Numbered from the stretch's first letter, positions 9,461-18,406 are shown. The stretch: 28,039 nucleotides of DNA from Pavlovales sp. CCMP2436 (GCA_026770615.1 MU631693.1:67141-95179), one strand, 5' to 3'. Made by a program: numbers and translations. Notes: a model not told the origin generated them from the letters alone.

Positions 9461-9790
9461 TGTTATTGATTTAAGGTTTTGTGTTGTTGTTAGCATTCGC
9501 ATGGTTGTCGTATTGAGAATTGAATATACATACGAATATGCATATGCATATGCATATGAATATGCACATTAAAGTTGATGTTGTCATTATGTTCATTCTC
9601 ATTCGTATTTGTATTCGTATGTTCGTATTATTATTATTATTATTATTATAATTATTATTATTATATTTGCATTGTTATGAGTAGTATTATATCAGTATAT
9701 ATGATTTTTATCGGAATGAGAAGTATGCCATGCCCGTACGACTTCGGACTTCAAGTCGGGGGACGATAAAAGAACTACTATATATAAAAA
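9461..9790. other. AT-rich microsatellite stretch and third copy of the MITE-like motif
   Basis: No gene seen. It contains catatg-type repeats (9535-9565), a long tta/att run (9627-9665) and the motif gtcgggggacgataaaagaa (9755-9774) followed by ctactatatata. An A-run and a gaa microsatellite follow up to about 9830. Confidence 0.6.
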
Positions 9791-9929
9791 AAAAAAAAAA
9801 AAAAAAGAAGAAGAAGAAGAAGAAGAAGAAGTTCGCTCACCGCGTCCTGCTCGCTGTGCCAGCGCGAGAGCGAGAGGTGAGTCGCTTGCTCTCCTCTTCC
9901 TCCTCCTCCCTGCCTGCCACGCCCCTGGC

Positions 9930-10233
9930 TGCGCTCCCTGCCAAAGGGGCTGTTCCTGCGCTCCCTGCTGCGCTCCCCGCCAAAGGGGCTGGTGCTGTTC
10001 AAGGAGTGGCCGCCCAACGCAGAGCCCACGTTCATGAGTGCAAGCGAGTGCCCCCCCTGCATTGAGGCAGAGGGCGAGCAGGACTGCGCCGACCTGCCCA
10101 CGACCATGGTGCTGGCGGAGCCTGCCGTGGCGGCCGTGCGCGCGCTGCGACCGCCGCTGGGGGAGGCGGGCAGCCCGTGCGGCCCGTTGGCGGGGGAGTC
10201 TGGAAGGAAGCGGATCAGCAGAGGCGGGGGGGG
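9930..10233 (+). other. Possible coding exon, cut by the assembly gap
   Basis: One plus-strand frame reads PKGLVLFKEWPPNAEPTF and continues with a CPPC pair and acidic residues up to the run of N. Codon usage is GC-rich as in the host genes. A short tandem duplication (units near 9940 and 9985 reading PKGLxLRS) precedes it. The product is unknown and both ends are undefined. Confidence 0.3.
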
Positions 10234-10543
10234 NNNNNNNNNNNNNNNNNNNNNNNNNNNNNNNNNNNNNNNNNNNNNNNNNNNNNNNNNNNNNNNNNNN
10301 NNNNNNNNNNNNNNNNNNNNNNNNNNNNNNNNNNNNNNNNNNNNNNNNNNNNNNNNNNNNNNNNNNNNNNNNNNNNNNNNNNNNNNNNNNNNNNNNNNNN
10401 NNNNNNNNNNNNNNNNNNNNNNNNNNNNNNNNNNNNNNNNNNNNNNNNNNNNNNNNNNNNNNNNNNNNNNNNNNNNNNNNNNNNNNNNNNNNNNNNNNNN
10501 NNNNNNNNNNNNNNNNNNNNNNNNNNNNNNNNNNNNNNNNNNN

Positions 10544-10596
<53 letters not shown>
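10234..10596. other. Assembly gap (310 N) followed by a 53-base poly-G run
   Basis: Ns run from 10234 to 10543, flanked by eight G on the left and 53 G on the right. The poly-G is either a real homopolymer that broke the assembly or a sequencing artefact. Downstream exons of the RING-CH gene (minus strand) may lie in or beyond it. Confidence 0.97.
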
Positions 10597-10597
<1 letters not shown>

Positions 10598-10696
10598 TTC
10601 GCGTCAGCGCTTGGAGCTTGGGGCGTGGGGTGGAGTCGCAGCCAGGTCGGTCTGTCCGTGCAAGCACTCAGTCCGGCAGTTGGAGCGGCAACCCAC

Positions 10697-11341
10697 CTGG
10701 TACGAGACGTTGCTGGTTGCGAGGGCGAGTGCGACTGCGAGCAGCCCGAGCGAGAGCAGCGTGAGCAGCACCCACACGATGCGCGGCGAGGCGAGTGGCG
10801 TGCGCCAGAGTGACACGTTGCCGTTGCGGCCGCGCAGGTCGCCTCGACGGGCGATGGGCGGGGGGCCGATCGGCGCGGCGCGAAAGGTGTCATACGTGTC
10901 GCCGCCGCCACTGGGAGCCAGCGGCACGGGCAGCGTGGGGTCGCGCGGCTTGAGCGAGTAGGGCAGGCGGTAGAGGGAGAGGCAGACCGAGCAGCTCAGC
11001 CGGGCAGTGGTCGAGTGCGCGAAGCGAGTTGGGTGATTCACGAGCGCCTCGAGGCAGGGACGGATGTGCACGGCTAGCGAGGCGCAGTCACACACTGTGC
11101 CTACCCGCAGCTCGCCGCGCAGCAGCGGGTCGTCGTCGCAGCAGACGTAGCAAAGAGCGCCCTCCTCGCCGCCATCCACATCGCCGCCACCGGTCATGTC
11201 TTTCGAGCCGGAGCTGCGCTTGAGGGCGCGCTTGGCGAACTCGAAGCCGACGGGGGTTGAGCTCGGCGCGCTCGAGCTGCGGCCCCGGCCGCTACCGCCC
11301 ATGGCTCCCAGCCTCCCGCCGCCATTACCCAACCAGGCCAT
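10697..11341 (-). CDS. RING-CH (MARCH-like) membrane protein, first exon (host gene, partial)
   Basis: The exon encodes about 215 residues with a C4HC3 pattern: C64/C67, C84/C86, H92/C96 and C117/C120. A hydrophobic helix at about 188-208 follows. This order (RING-CH then membrane anchor) is that of MARCH-type E3 ubiquitin ligases, which ubiquitinate membrane proteins. The His-to-Cys spacing is three residues rather than the usual two, so activity is not certain. The exon ends at CCAG|GTGGGT in phase 0; later exons are not identified and may fall beyond the gap. The 5'-most ATG (11341) uses a base at the viral junction, and the ATG at 11302 is the safer start. Its upstream region has been replaced by viral DNA. 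Confidence 0.68.
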
Positions 11342-11345
11342 GTTT
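11300..11345. other. Left junction of host DNA and viral element
   Basis: Base composition switches abruptly here from very GC-rich to AT-rich. The start codons of the host RING-CH exon (minus, 11341 or 11302) and the viral ATPase frame (plus, ATG at 11340) overlap. No terminal inverted repeat or clear target duplication is visible, so this is probably an internal breakpoint rather than the viral terminus. Confidence 0.6.
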
Positions 11346-11856
11346 GCTGTCTTCCTCGGTCCACCACGTTCTGGAAAGACCAGTTTAAGCGTAAGTTTGT
11401 TGACTCAAACAAACCCCCCTATTTATGCTGGTGTATTCGATGCTGTTCACTTGTTTGTTCCCGAGACTTCGTTTGCCAGCATGACCGATTCGCCATTTAA
11501 AAACCACGACAAAGTCCACCATGATTTAAGCAAAACTTCATTGGAAGCACTTATTGCTAAGCTTGAATTGTCTGCAAAGAAGAAGGAAAACACACTTGTT
11601 ATTGTTGATGATTACATGTCGAGTTTAAAGGACAATAATCTCAGGTCTAGTTTTGAAAAGCTCATTTGTAACAGGCGGCATTTGAGGGTAAGCGTGTGGG
11701 TTATTACGCAAACATACAGGTCAATCCCAACTTGAATTTCAAGAATTGTACAATCACTGCTTTAAACCCGGAGGTGACTCTCATAGTTTTATGTTTCTAG
11801 ATGTAACCAACAATCTTATTTACAGCAAGTTTGCAAAATTAACTTATAAAAAGTGA
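11340..11856 (+). pseudogene. FtsK/HerA-type packaging ATPase, frameshifted
   Basis: Frame 1 (11340-11735) has a Walker A motif GPPRSGKT at residues 7-14, a Walker B LVIVDD at about residue 98, and a WVITQTY strand, as in packaging ATPases of polinton-like viruses. These enzymes pump DNA into capsids. It hits TGA at 11733. A second frame then runs from about 11722 to TGA 11854-11856 and encodes a fitting family C-terminus (FKPGGDSHSF, FLDVTNN). About 18-20 residues normally found between the two parts appear to be missing, so an internal deletion of about 55 bases would explain both the loss and the shift. The N-terminus lies at the host junction and may be clipped. The gene is probably inactive. 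Confidence 0.72.
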
Positions 11857-11906
11857 ATAAAAAGTGAATAAAAATATGAAGCTTGTGTATACCGTCAAAT
11901 CAAAAA

Positions 11907-13234
11907 ATGATAACCATCGACAACAATAATCAAAATCGTATGAGTAATTGGAGCGATACTGATCTTCGCAACAAGACCACCAATTTATTCTAAACGGGCA
12001 GCCATACGATGGTGCGTACCACACGATATTTGGTTCAAGCGGAAAATTAGGGTCCGGTAAACCTCAGTATTATACAGGTGTTCACCATTACGCTCTGAGT
12101 GAGAAACTTGTATACACGTCTACACCTGTGTTTATGCCCAGAAATGATGTACAACTTCTTGACCGGGCCGAACGCGAACCAAACACAATATTTAATACTT
12201 TCAAGCCAACACTGTTTACCGACACCCTAAATGATTCGGCCGGAATGCCCTTGTTTTCGCGAACGATCATCCCAGAACGTCTTAAAGCTGGTGTTGGTGT
12301 TGGTGTTAATGGTAAACCGCAAAACCCGTTAGCTCGCGCACAGGCATTCACTGACATGCGAACCCCCTTCATGCCTAGACAAGGCATTGGTGGATCCCCC
12401 GATGTTCTGTACAACCCTCTTCTAAGCCCGTCTGAGTTGCGTACGCGTGCATTGGGAGGTGAGCCAGTCCGCCGCCCCCCGCCAGAATCAGGCACAAGGG
12501 CCCCTTTCACGTACGATCCCCAACCCGAATACGTACCAACCCAGCCAATGCCGGACCCGCTGGTGCCAACACAGTATTACCCGCCTAGTGCTTTTCAGTC
12601 TCCAGCTCGAATCACCGGTGCACCAATGCAAGCAAGAACTCCAGTCACGTCGGCGCCTTTCAGATCCCCCCAGACCCCAACCACGGCCTCCCCTCGAGCT
12701 TCGATGCAAGTATTGTCAGGTCTCCCAGCTGTCACATTCACGGCCCCAACACCCTCCCCTCCCCCAGCCATGCTTGCCCGGCCAACTCTTAAGGCGCCTC
12801 AGACCTTAAAACCACCAACGCCATCAATTACACGAACTAAAAGCGCAGGACGTAGAGCACAGATACAGCCCGCTTATGTTGAGTATTCAGGCCAAGCTGG
12901 TCCCTCGGTGTCTTATACTAATTATGAGTCGCCTCCCGTTTCAAGGAGGCAAAAACAGTTAAGTGAAATGAATTTAGGGCTGGGATTGACCACAGATGAA
13001 GGAATCAAAATAGGCAAGTTTTCCGATCTTCGTTCAAGGCCACCAAAGAACGATCAAGATAAAAATGCACAACTTGCACGGCTTCTTACCAATGAAATTA
13101 TTTTGCAAAAAATCATAAAAGCATATGGAAATCTAGGGTCAGAAAAGGGTCGTGTGGCTGTGGGTACTGTGTTTGGTGTTCACAAATCTGTTGTGGATGT
13201 TTTTATGAGCATGCGTCGGACCGCAGGGATGTAA
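11907..13234 (+). pseudogene. Proline-rich protein, probable virion component, frameshift near the 5' end
   Basis: The main open frame runs from about 11962 to TAA 13232-13234 but has no ATG until 12134. A likely original start at 11907 (MITIDNNNQ) opens another frame that stops at 11991-11993, so a one-base shift between about 11960 and 11995 would join them. The protein has a conserved-looking N-terminal third, a long proline/threonine/serine-rich linker (about 12440-12830), and a basic helical C-terminus ending SMRRTAGM. I do not recognise the family. Its position between the ATPase and the 746-residue protein suggests a structural or assembly role. If translation starts at ATG 12134 or GTG 12128, about 367 residues are still made. 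Confidence 0.55.
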
Positions 13235-13249
13235 ATTAAAATGAAATAA

Positions 13250-15490
13250 ATGAAAAAAATGTATATTAAAAGTACAATGTCGAACGTATATGGTGCCCTT
13301 AACTCTTCTGCAGGATTGCTAGATGTTTTTGATCCTTACGCTGTAACAACAAACTCAGTCACGTTGCTAAGTTTATCGGCTGCCGAAACGCCGCAGAATC
13401 AATTGCGAGATTTGGCTAAAATCATTAAGAAAAAATTGCCTGTTGATACCAGTAATTCAGAGCTAGTTCTTCCATTTAACAGCGCGCTATTCACAACGCC
13501 TCTCACTTACGTGGCAGAAGCGTCGCTTCCAATTTCACTTGGTTTAGCGATTACTAAATCTGTTGGCGTCCAATGGTCTTTCTCATCTTCAAAATCACTT
13601 TCATCAGGGTGCGCGTTTGTTTTGGGTGATACAAAGCAACTTGAAGACGAATCAACCACAAATCCTTTGAAAAGCACCTTTACTGTAAATCACACCATTT
13701 CAACAGCCGTAGTCGCAGAGACTACTTTTTCGCTAACAATATATAAATATACCCCTGGTCTAACACAGCAACGAATTTTTAGCTGGTCCTCTCTTGATAC
13801 ACCTGAAATTATATGCGCAAAATGGAAGGCCGTTATGGAACCATACGTTGTTTTTGGAGGCACCTCTGGCAGCTACGGCCACGCACAACTGACTTACAAT
13901 CGTCTAACAGGAAAATACGTAGAATCATTTGACCTGAACACAACTTGGGGCTCCATTACAAATAATGTGTATTACGAGGTATACCGTTATACCGCAGCGG
14001 ATGATGCTGCAAAAGTAAATATGGGCCTCAACACATCACCAACCATTAATTTGTTTTGGAACGTGCAGATGAATCAAAGATCTTTTCAAAACGTTGCCTT
14101 TACAGCATACCAAAGGCAAGGCGTGCTTGTGGATTCTACAAAACGAATCAATGTTGAAATTATAGCAACCGGGTCTCAAAGAACCAATCAGCGTCAAACA
14201 AAATTTGACATTACTCGTTTTCATGATGAGTTAAACGGACTTCAACCTTTCTTTAATCCAGCAATGTCATATACCGCTATTTTCGCAAACTCGGATATTG
14301 TATACGATATTATATTATATGCAGGTGATTTTCAGATTCAAGTAAATCCAGAAGCGCCCTCAAACGTCGCCTTTTATTCGCAGATTTATAAGCCTGTAAT
14401 TCGTATTTGCGGAGGTGTGCTTGTTAACAGTGTTTATACCGGAGTCGTCTGCCCTATATCGCGAATTTCTGTTATTTCAAACGAGTTCCGTGCCTTGAAC
14501 ATTAACGATTTTATTAACAAGCAACTTCCGACAACTATTGGACAGGATTCATTTTTCTCAGGAGACATCATAGGACGATCATCGACGGGTGATGCTTATA
14601 ACATTGTAGATAATCTAGTGTTGTTGAACTCCGAATTGCTTCTTTCAAAGGAATCAATCTCGATTTTAAGTTGCACCGCTGCTGCAGATTCATGGTTGAT
14701 TTCTACAAACAATCAATACACACCTTTTCAAGTAATTGCAACACCTGCGTATGATCCTGCTGTCATCAATGCATTGAATAAGATTTCGCCAGCGTTTACT
14801 GGAACTGCATTAATAGCAATCGACCCAGCTTGGCCAGTGACTAGTCCATGGAGAATTACCATGTCTTCATATTATCAAAACAATGCGTCGTTTTTAGGAT
14901 TTAAAGCTTTCGATCGTGTAGACTCAACATACTGGGCTAGTGGTGAATTGACTTATGCGGCATCAGGTACTGGAAGTCAGTGGATACAAATAGAATACCC
15001 TGAGGCAATTAAAATGGTGAGTCACAAAATTAACCCAGGCACCAACCTTACGCAGGGAATCCCATTACAGTGGTCTCTACAAGGATCAAATAACAACTCC
15101 ACGTTTGTAACAGTTGAAACATTCCAATTTAACTCTTGGCAAACAAATAAAATAGAAACATTTGTAACAACACAGGCACACGTTGCATACAAATACTGGA
15201 GGATCACTATTACTCTTGTCCGTACCGCTGGAGCCGCAATTCACACAAGCCTTTATGAAGTAGTTTTTAATTCAGGGTGGTCTATTGGCCTGCCATCGCT
15301 CTTAACCGCACAGCCCGTAAACCTTCAAAATTTCAAATTAATAATGGGAAATGCGTACGGTGAGATTGTAGGGTTTTTGGATACACCAGTTGACTGGCAA
15401 TTTAATTTGATGCTTCTTAAAAATAGCAGGATTATTAACAGCGGATTGTACAATTTATCGCTTGCAAACGGTATAACAAAATTGAGCTAA
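13250..15490 (+). CDS. Large probable virion protein with a C-terminal discoidin (F5/8C) domain
   Basis: 746 residues from ATG 13250; ATG 13277 (MSNVYGALNS) is an equally good start. Residues about 1-520 are rich in beta-prone, Ser/Thr/Asn segments with few charges, as in capsid or fibre proteins, but match no family I know. Residues about 532-665 form an F5/8 type C/discoidin-like domain: the sequence FKAFDRVDSTYWAS, then WIQIEYP, then WSLQGSNNNSTF and YKYWRITI. Such domains bind carbohydrate or lipid, so host attachment is a reasonable inference. No membrane segment is evident. It follows the preceding gene by 15 bases and precedes the lipase by 56. It could be a divergent major capsid protein with an added binding domain, or a fibre. 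The frame is undamaged. Confidence 0.7.
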   Translation: MKKMYIKSTMSNVYGALNSSAGLLDVFDPYAVTTNSVTLLSLSAAETPQNQLRDLAKIIKKKLPVDTSNSELVLPFNSALFTTPLTYVAEASLPISLGLAITKSVGVQWSFSSSKSLSSGCAFVLGDTKQLEDESTTNPLKSTFTVNHTISTAVVAETTFSLTIYKYTPGLTQQRIFSWSSLDTPEIICAKWKAVMEPYVVFGGTSGSYGHAQLTYNRLTGKYVESFDLNTTWGSITNNVYYEVYRYTAADDAAKVNMGLNTSPTINLFWNVQMNQRSFQNVAFTAYQRQGVLVDSTKRINVEIIATGSQRTNQRQTKFDITRFHDELNGLQPFFNPAMSYTAIFANSDIVYDIILYAGDFQIQVNPEAPSNVAFYSQIYKPVIRICGGVLVNSVYTGVVCPISRISVISNEFRALNINDFINKQLPTTIGQDSFFSGDIIGRSSTGDAYNIVDNLVLLNSELLLSKESISILSCTAAADSWLISTNNQYTPFQVIATPAYDPAVINALNKISPAFTGTALIAIDPAWPVTSPWRITMSSYYQNNASFLGFKAFDRVDSTYWASGELTYAASGTGSQWIQIEYPEAIKMVSHKINPGTNLTQGIPLQWSLQGSNNNSTFVTVETFQFNSWQTNKIETFVTTQAHVAYKYWRITITLVRTAGAAIHTSLYEVVFNSGWSIGLPSLLTAQPVNLQNFKLIMGNAYGEIVGFLDTPVDWQFNLMLLKNSRIINSGLYNLSLANGITKLS

Positions 15491-15546
15491 AGATAAAAAC
15501 AAGATAAAAATTAAAAAAAAAAAAAAAAAGAATACAATACAATACA

Positions 15547-16173
15547 ATGAACAAGTTTAAACAAGACGCTGTGAATCTCGCACGTGCATCATACATGCCA
15601 CTCCCACAAGCCGCGGAATTTGTTAAAACACTGGGGTACACACTTGATACCGAACTCTCACGCCCCAACACAATGGTCTTTGTCGATAAAAACGGACAGC
15701 CTACTGTGGCTCATCGAGGATCAGTAACCGCAAAAGACTGGTTGGTTGACGATGCACTGATTGCGGTGGGTGCGCACAAGAACACAGACAGGCTTAATCT
15801 CAGTCGAAGCATTACAGCTGCAGCTGAGAAAAAGTATGGCAAACCAGCAAACACAGTTGGCCACAGTCTCGGAGGAAGACTTGCCGAGCAATCGGGAGCC
15901 GGCGGTCAGATCGTGACAATCAACAAGGCGGCTGGGTTTGGCGATATAGGTCGTATTCAGCCAAGTGGCACGAGGCAAACCGATGTCAGGGTGGGCAATG
16001 ATGCAGTGTCGGCTCTATCTAGTCTTGCTCGTCGTCCGGATAGCCAGCCAATCGTGTACTTGCCAAGGCGTGGTGGTCGTGGTGGTGGTCGGGCAGCCAG
16101 CCAATTTCTTCCGGGTCCAATACGATACCTTCTAAATTCGGCAAAGTCGCACTCGCTTGGCAACTTTCGATGA
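15547..16173 (+). CDS. Class 3 lipase-like alpha/beta hydrolase
   Basis: 208 residues. The nucleophile elbow is GHSLGG (S107). AHRGS...DW near residue 56 corresponds to the oxyanion strand of class 3 lipases, a candidate acid is D152 in VGNDAVSAL, and the histidine is H202 in SHSLGNF. All triad elements are therefore present in the expected order. These enzymes hydrolyse acyl esters, and lipases of this type recur in polinton-like viruses, where membrane breaching or lysis is suspected. A Gly/Arg-rich loop (RRGGRGGGR) lies before the histidine. There is no signal peptide. The gene is the last of the plus-strand block and is preceded by an A-run and cacaatacaatacaATG-like leader DNA. Confidence 0.82.
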   Translation: MNKFKQDAVNLARASYMPLPQAAEFVKTLGYTLDTELSRPNTMVFVDKNGQPTVAHRGSVTAKDWLVDDALIAVGAHKNTDRLNLSRSITAAAEKKYGKPANTVGHSLGGRLAEQSGAGGQIVTINKAAGFGDIGRIQPSGTRQTDVRVGNDAVSALSSLARRPDSQPIVYLPRRGGRGGGRAASQFLPGPIRYLLNSAKSHSLGNFR

Positions 16174-16324
16174 TCGAATGAGAGTACACGGGTGCAAACA
16201 TCAAGGTCGAAGATGAAAACATTGATGACAATTTTTGCGCATGTTTAAGGTCCTTTTTCTTGCACTTGAAAGTTTCGCAGGAGAGCATTGTGTTAATGTA
16301 AAATAGAATATATTAAAAATAAAA
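16174..16324. other. Short convergent intergenic region
   Basis: It separates the lipase stop from the convergent minus-strand gene. A 39-codon plus-strand open stretch (about 16185-16301, containing ENIDDNFCACLRSFFLH) lacks an upstream ATG and may be a relic. Otherwise it is AT-rich. Confidence 0.35.
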
Positions 16325-16657
16325 TTAAAAAATGGCACAACACTTGTCCTCTTCTTCATCAATTGGTAACTTTTCTGGAAAGATAATATTTAGATTGTGT
16401 TTTACAAGAAGTTTGTATCTATTTTGGTTGCAAATAAATCCTGGTTTAAACACGTTTATAAAATTAGCGCGAACTTTGAAAAACATGTTGTGGTCGTGAG
16501 CAAAAGAACCTATGATAGAACCCCTTTCTACATACACGTTAATTAAAAGGACAGTATTATTATCATTTATACTCATTTGGTTTATGAGTCTAGTTATTTC
16601 ATTCAATTGTGATTCTTGTATTTGTGGTGTGCTTGTTTTAGCGTAAAAGTCTTCCAT
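16325..16657 (-). CDS. Small viral protein ending in a CaaX box
   Basis: 110 residues with no recognised domain. The N-terminal part is helical (SQLNEITRLINQM), followed by beta-prone segments. The last four residues are CAIF, preceded by another cysteine and an acidic stretch (IDEEEDKCCAIF). This fits the CaaX signal for farnesyl or geranylgeranyl transfer by host enzymes, so membrane tethering is plausible. Prenylation is inferred from the C-terminus alone. It is the last of the minus-strand genes transcribed toward the lipase. Confidence 0.6.
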   Translation of the reverse strand: MEDFYAKTSTPQIQESQLNEITRLINQMSINDNNTVLLINVYVERGSIIGSFAHDHNMFFKVRANFINVFKPGFICNQNRYKLLVKHNLNIIFPEKLPIDEEEDKCCAIF

Positions 16658-16712
16658 TATGCTTTATAGCATTGTGGAACATTTTTTCTTGCTTGTTAAA
16701 ATTTAAAAATTA

Positions 16713-17123
16713 TTATTCTACGTTTCCTCTTGGATCGTCTTCTTCTGGTCGGGTCTCCTCATACACACGCCCCCACCTGTAACCAGCGTATCCCTCTTGT
16801 TTAAGCATGATAAACAGCTTAATCAAATGTGGTGTATCGCAAAGTTCCACTATTTCTCCAAGTTCATTTTTTATTACCGTTTTATTCATTATCGAATTAA
16901 AACAAAGTCCCGTGTAATTGTTTGTGTCTGGGCATGTTAAATATCCAGTTGCCGAATGTTGATTTACCATACGTATGGTATCTACGTTGTATCCTCCACC
17001 GTCATTGTCTTCGTCTTGTGGTTCACCTGGGAAATCTGAGTTTTCGTACCGACGTAAAAGGTTTGAATTTTCAGAGTGTGTGCGATGGAATTGCGTGAAC
17101 GAGTTTCTTCTTACACGTGCCAT
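16713..17123 (-). CDS. Unknown viral protein, 136 residues
   Basis: Starts MARVRRNSF, continues through a basic then acidic low-complexity region (PGEPQDEDNDGGG), and has a more ordered central part with three cysteines (TCPDT, LCFNS, LCDTP). The C-terminus is acidic. No family is recognised. It is spaced 55 bases from the CaaX gene on the same strand and 67 bases from the polymerase remnant, consistent with a compact viral gene cluster. Confidence 0.6.
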   Translation of the reverse strand: MARVRRNSFTQFHRTHSENSNLLRRYENSDFPGEPQDEDNDGGGYNVDTIRMVNQHSATGYLTCPDTNNYTGLCFNSIMNKTVIKNELGEIVELCDTPHLIKLFIMLKQEGYAGYRWGRVYEETRPEEDDPRGNVE

Positions 17124-17190
17124 ATTCTATATGTTGAGATTTTTATTTGACTAAGAAAACGCATCATCGTTGACGTTATTGTATTGTGTT

Positions 17191-17954
17191 TTACAATGGT
17201 TTTACGACCCATTTCAGCTCTGGACAAAACTCACGTGTAGCAGCTTCAAACCGGCTTGTTAGTTCTTCAACTCCTTCTTTGCCTATGCACGTTTTGGGGA
17301 CTAGCATGCCGTCAAATACGAGCGCAACTTGCATATTATTGTCGATTGCATCCCATGCAAGACTTAGAGCATGGTGTTCGGCAGTCATCCAGCATCTTGA
17401 TAAAAGTTGAATCTTGCCCTTGTTCCCTGGTTTAGTACATATTTCTCTCATTTCTGCAAGGCGAGGTGATTCCCACAACGCATTTGCAATTGCAAGTGAT
17501 TCTTCCCGAAGGCTTGTTAGGAAGGGATCAGCGTCAAAACCACCGTGGATTGCACGGTTAATAGAAAGTTTTACCTCATTCATCGTAGTACCAGTAGATT
17601 CGCATAAACGTGCACGAACTCCTTTGATATCTGTTGCAACTTCTGTAAGCGTTGGAACGCATCCCTCGAGACCGTGCAGCCTAGCTAGTGTTAGCAGCAT
17701 GCACGGAGCGGCACCAGCCATATCTACGTCTACGTAGTTTTTGCCCGCTAATTTAGCACGAAGTGCTTTTGGACAGCCTTGTAGAGACGCAGACCTCCAC
17801 TTCTTTTTGCCTTCTTCATCGCGAACCCACAGACCGGGACATTGCCTAGCGGGGCGTCTACCGAGAATTTTGGAATGGTTAGTTCGATATTGTTTTCTTC
17901 TTCGGTTACGTGTTGGTTTTGGTTTTGGTTAACTTGATCGACTAATTCTGTCAT
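17191..17954 (-). pseudogene. TVpol-like (family A-related) polymerase palm, frameshifted
   Basis: A frame open from 17928 to the stop at 17191 has the order typical of TVpol/family A-related palms. It contains a gate-like KILGRR...SLQGCPKALRAKL, motif A YVDVDMAGAAP, motif B VKLSINRAIHGG and a motif C-like VALVFDGMLVP; the tail WVVKPL matches where a helicase domain often follows. It has no start codon before motif A. An ATG at 17954 (MTELVDQVNQ) opens a different frame that ends at 17748, so a shift close to 17900-17930 is likely. TVpol proteins (Iyer, Abhiman and Aravind) replicate polinton-like viruses and virophages. The N-terminal and helicase domains are absent, so this is a remnant or a very compact form. 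Confidence 0.62.
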
Positions 17955-17985
17955 TATGTTACTCGTGTTTGTTTTTTTATGTTTT

Positions 17986-18231
17986 TTATACGTATCTCAT
18001 GGGAGGGCGAGCTGGAGGCTGCATTTGATATCGGAGTTGTGGCTGCTCTGGCTGCCAAACCTCTACGATTGGTGGTGGTGGTGCTTGTTTGGGCAGCTGT
18101 TGTGTGTTGAACCCGTACTTGTTTGCAAGGCGAAGTGCCAATTCGTATTCATTTATGGCGTCTTGATTAGCTTTTAACTCAGCAGCAGCGAATGGCTTTT
18201 GCGTCAGAAAGAATCTCCAATCGTCGCGCAT
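17986..18231 (-). CDS. Small viral protein, 81 residues
   Basis: Starts MRDDWRFFLT, has a helical middle (AINEYELALRLANKYG) and a proline/glutamine-rich tail (KQAPPPPIVEVWQPEQPQ). Unknown function. It overlaps the upstream gene (18406-18179) by 53 bases in another frame, so either the two genes overlap or a frameshift split one longer protein. Confidence 0.5.
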   Translation of the reverse strand: MRDDWRFFLTQKPFAAAELKANQDAINEYELALRLANKYGFNTQQLPKQAPPPPIVEVWQPEQPQLRYQMQPPARPPMRYV

Positions 18232-18406
18232 TTGCTTTTAAGTTATTTAACTTTTGCGCAGCTGAAAGAACGCGTTTTGGTTTTGCAATTGGGACGTTTG
18301 GCTGTATCTGATTTTGAGATACGAGTGATTCCTGAGTTAAAAGTTGTACCATTGGTGGTTCTTCGGTGACTGGCTGTGATGTTTCGTGAATCTGTACTTT
18401 TTCCAT
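18179..18406 (-). CDS. Small viral protein, 75 residues
   Basis: Starts MEKVQIHETSQ, is Gln/Pro-rich, then basic and helical (AAQKLNNLKANARRLE), ending CC. Unknown function. It overlaps the 81-residue frame downstream and is preceded by an AT-rich repeat tract (18440-18500) that may hold its promoter. A single original protein of about 135 residues is possible. Confidence 0.45.
   Translation of the reverse strand: MEKVQIHETSQPVTEEPPMVQLLTQESLVSQNQIQPNVPIAKPKRVLSAAQKLNNLKANARRLEILSDAKAIRCC

Noticed and set aside
10177..10911. Long open frames of glycine or proline on both strands
   Set aside because: They consist of the N gap and the poly-G run; the translated homopolymers have no coding support.
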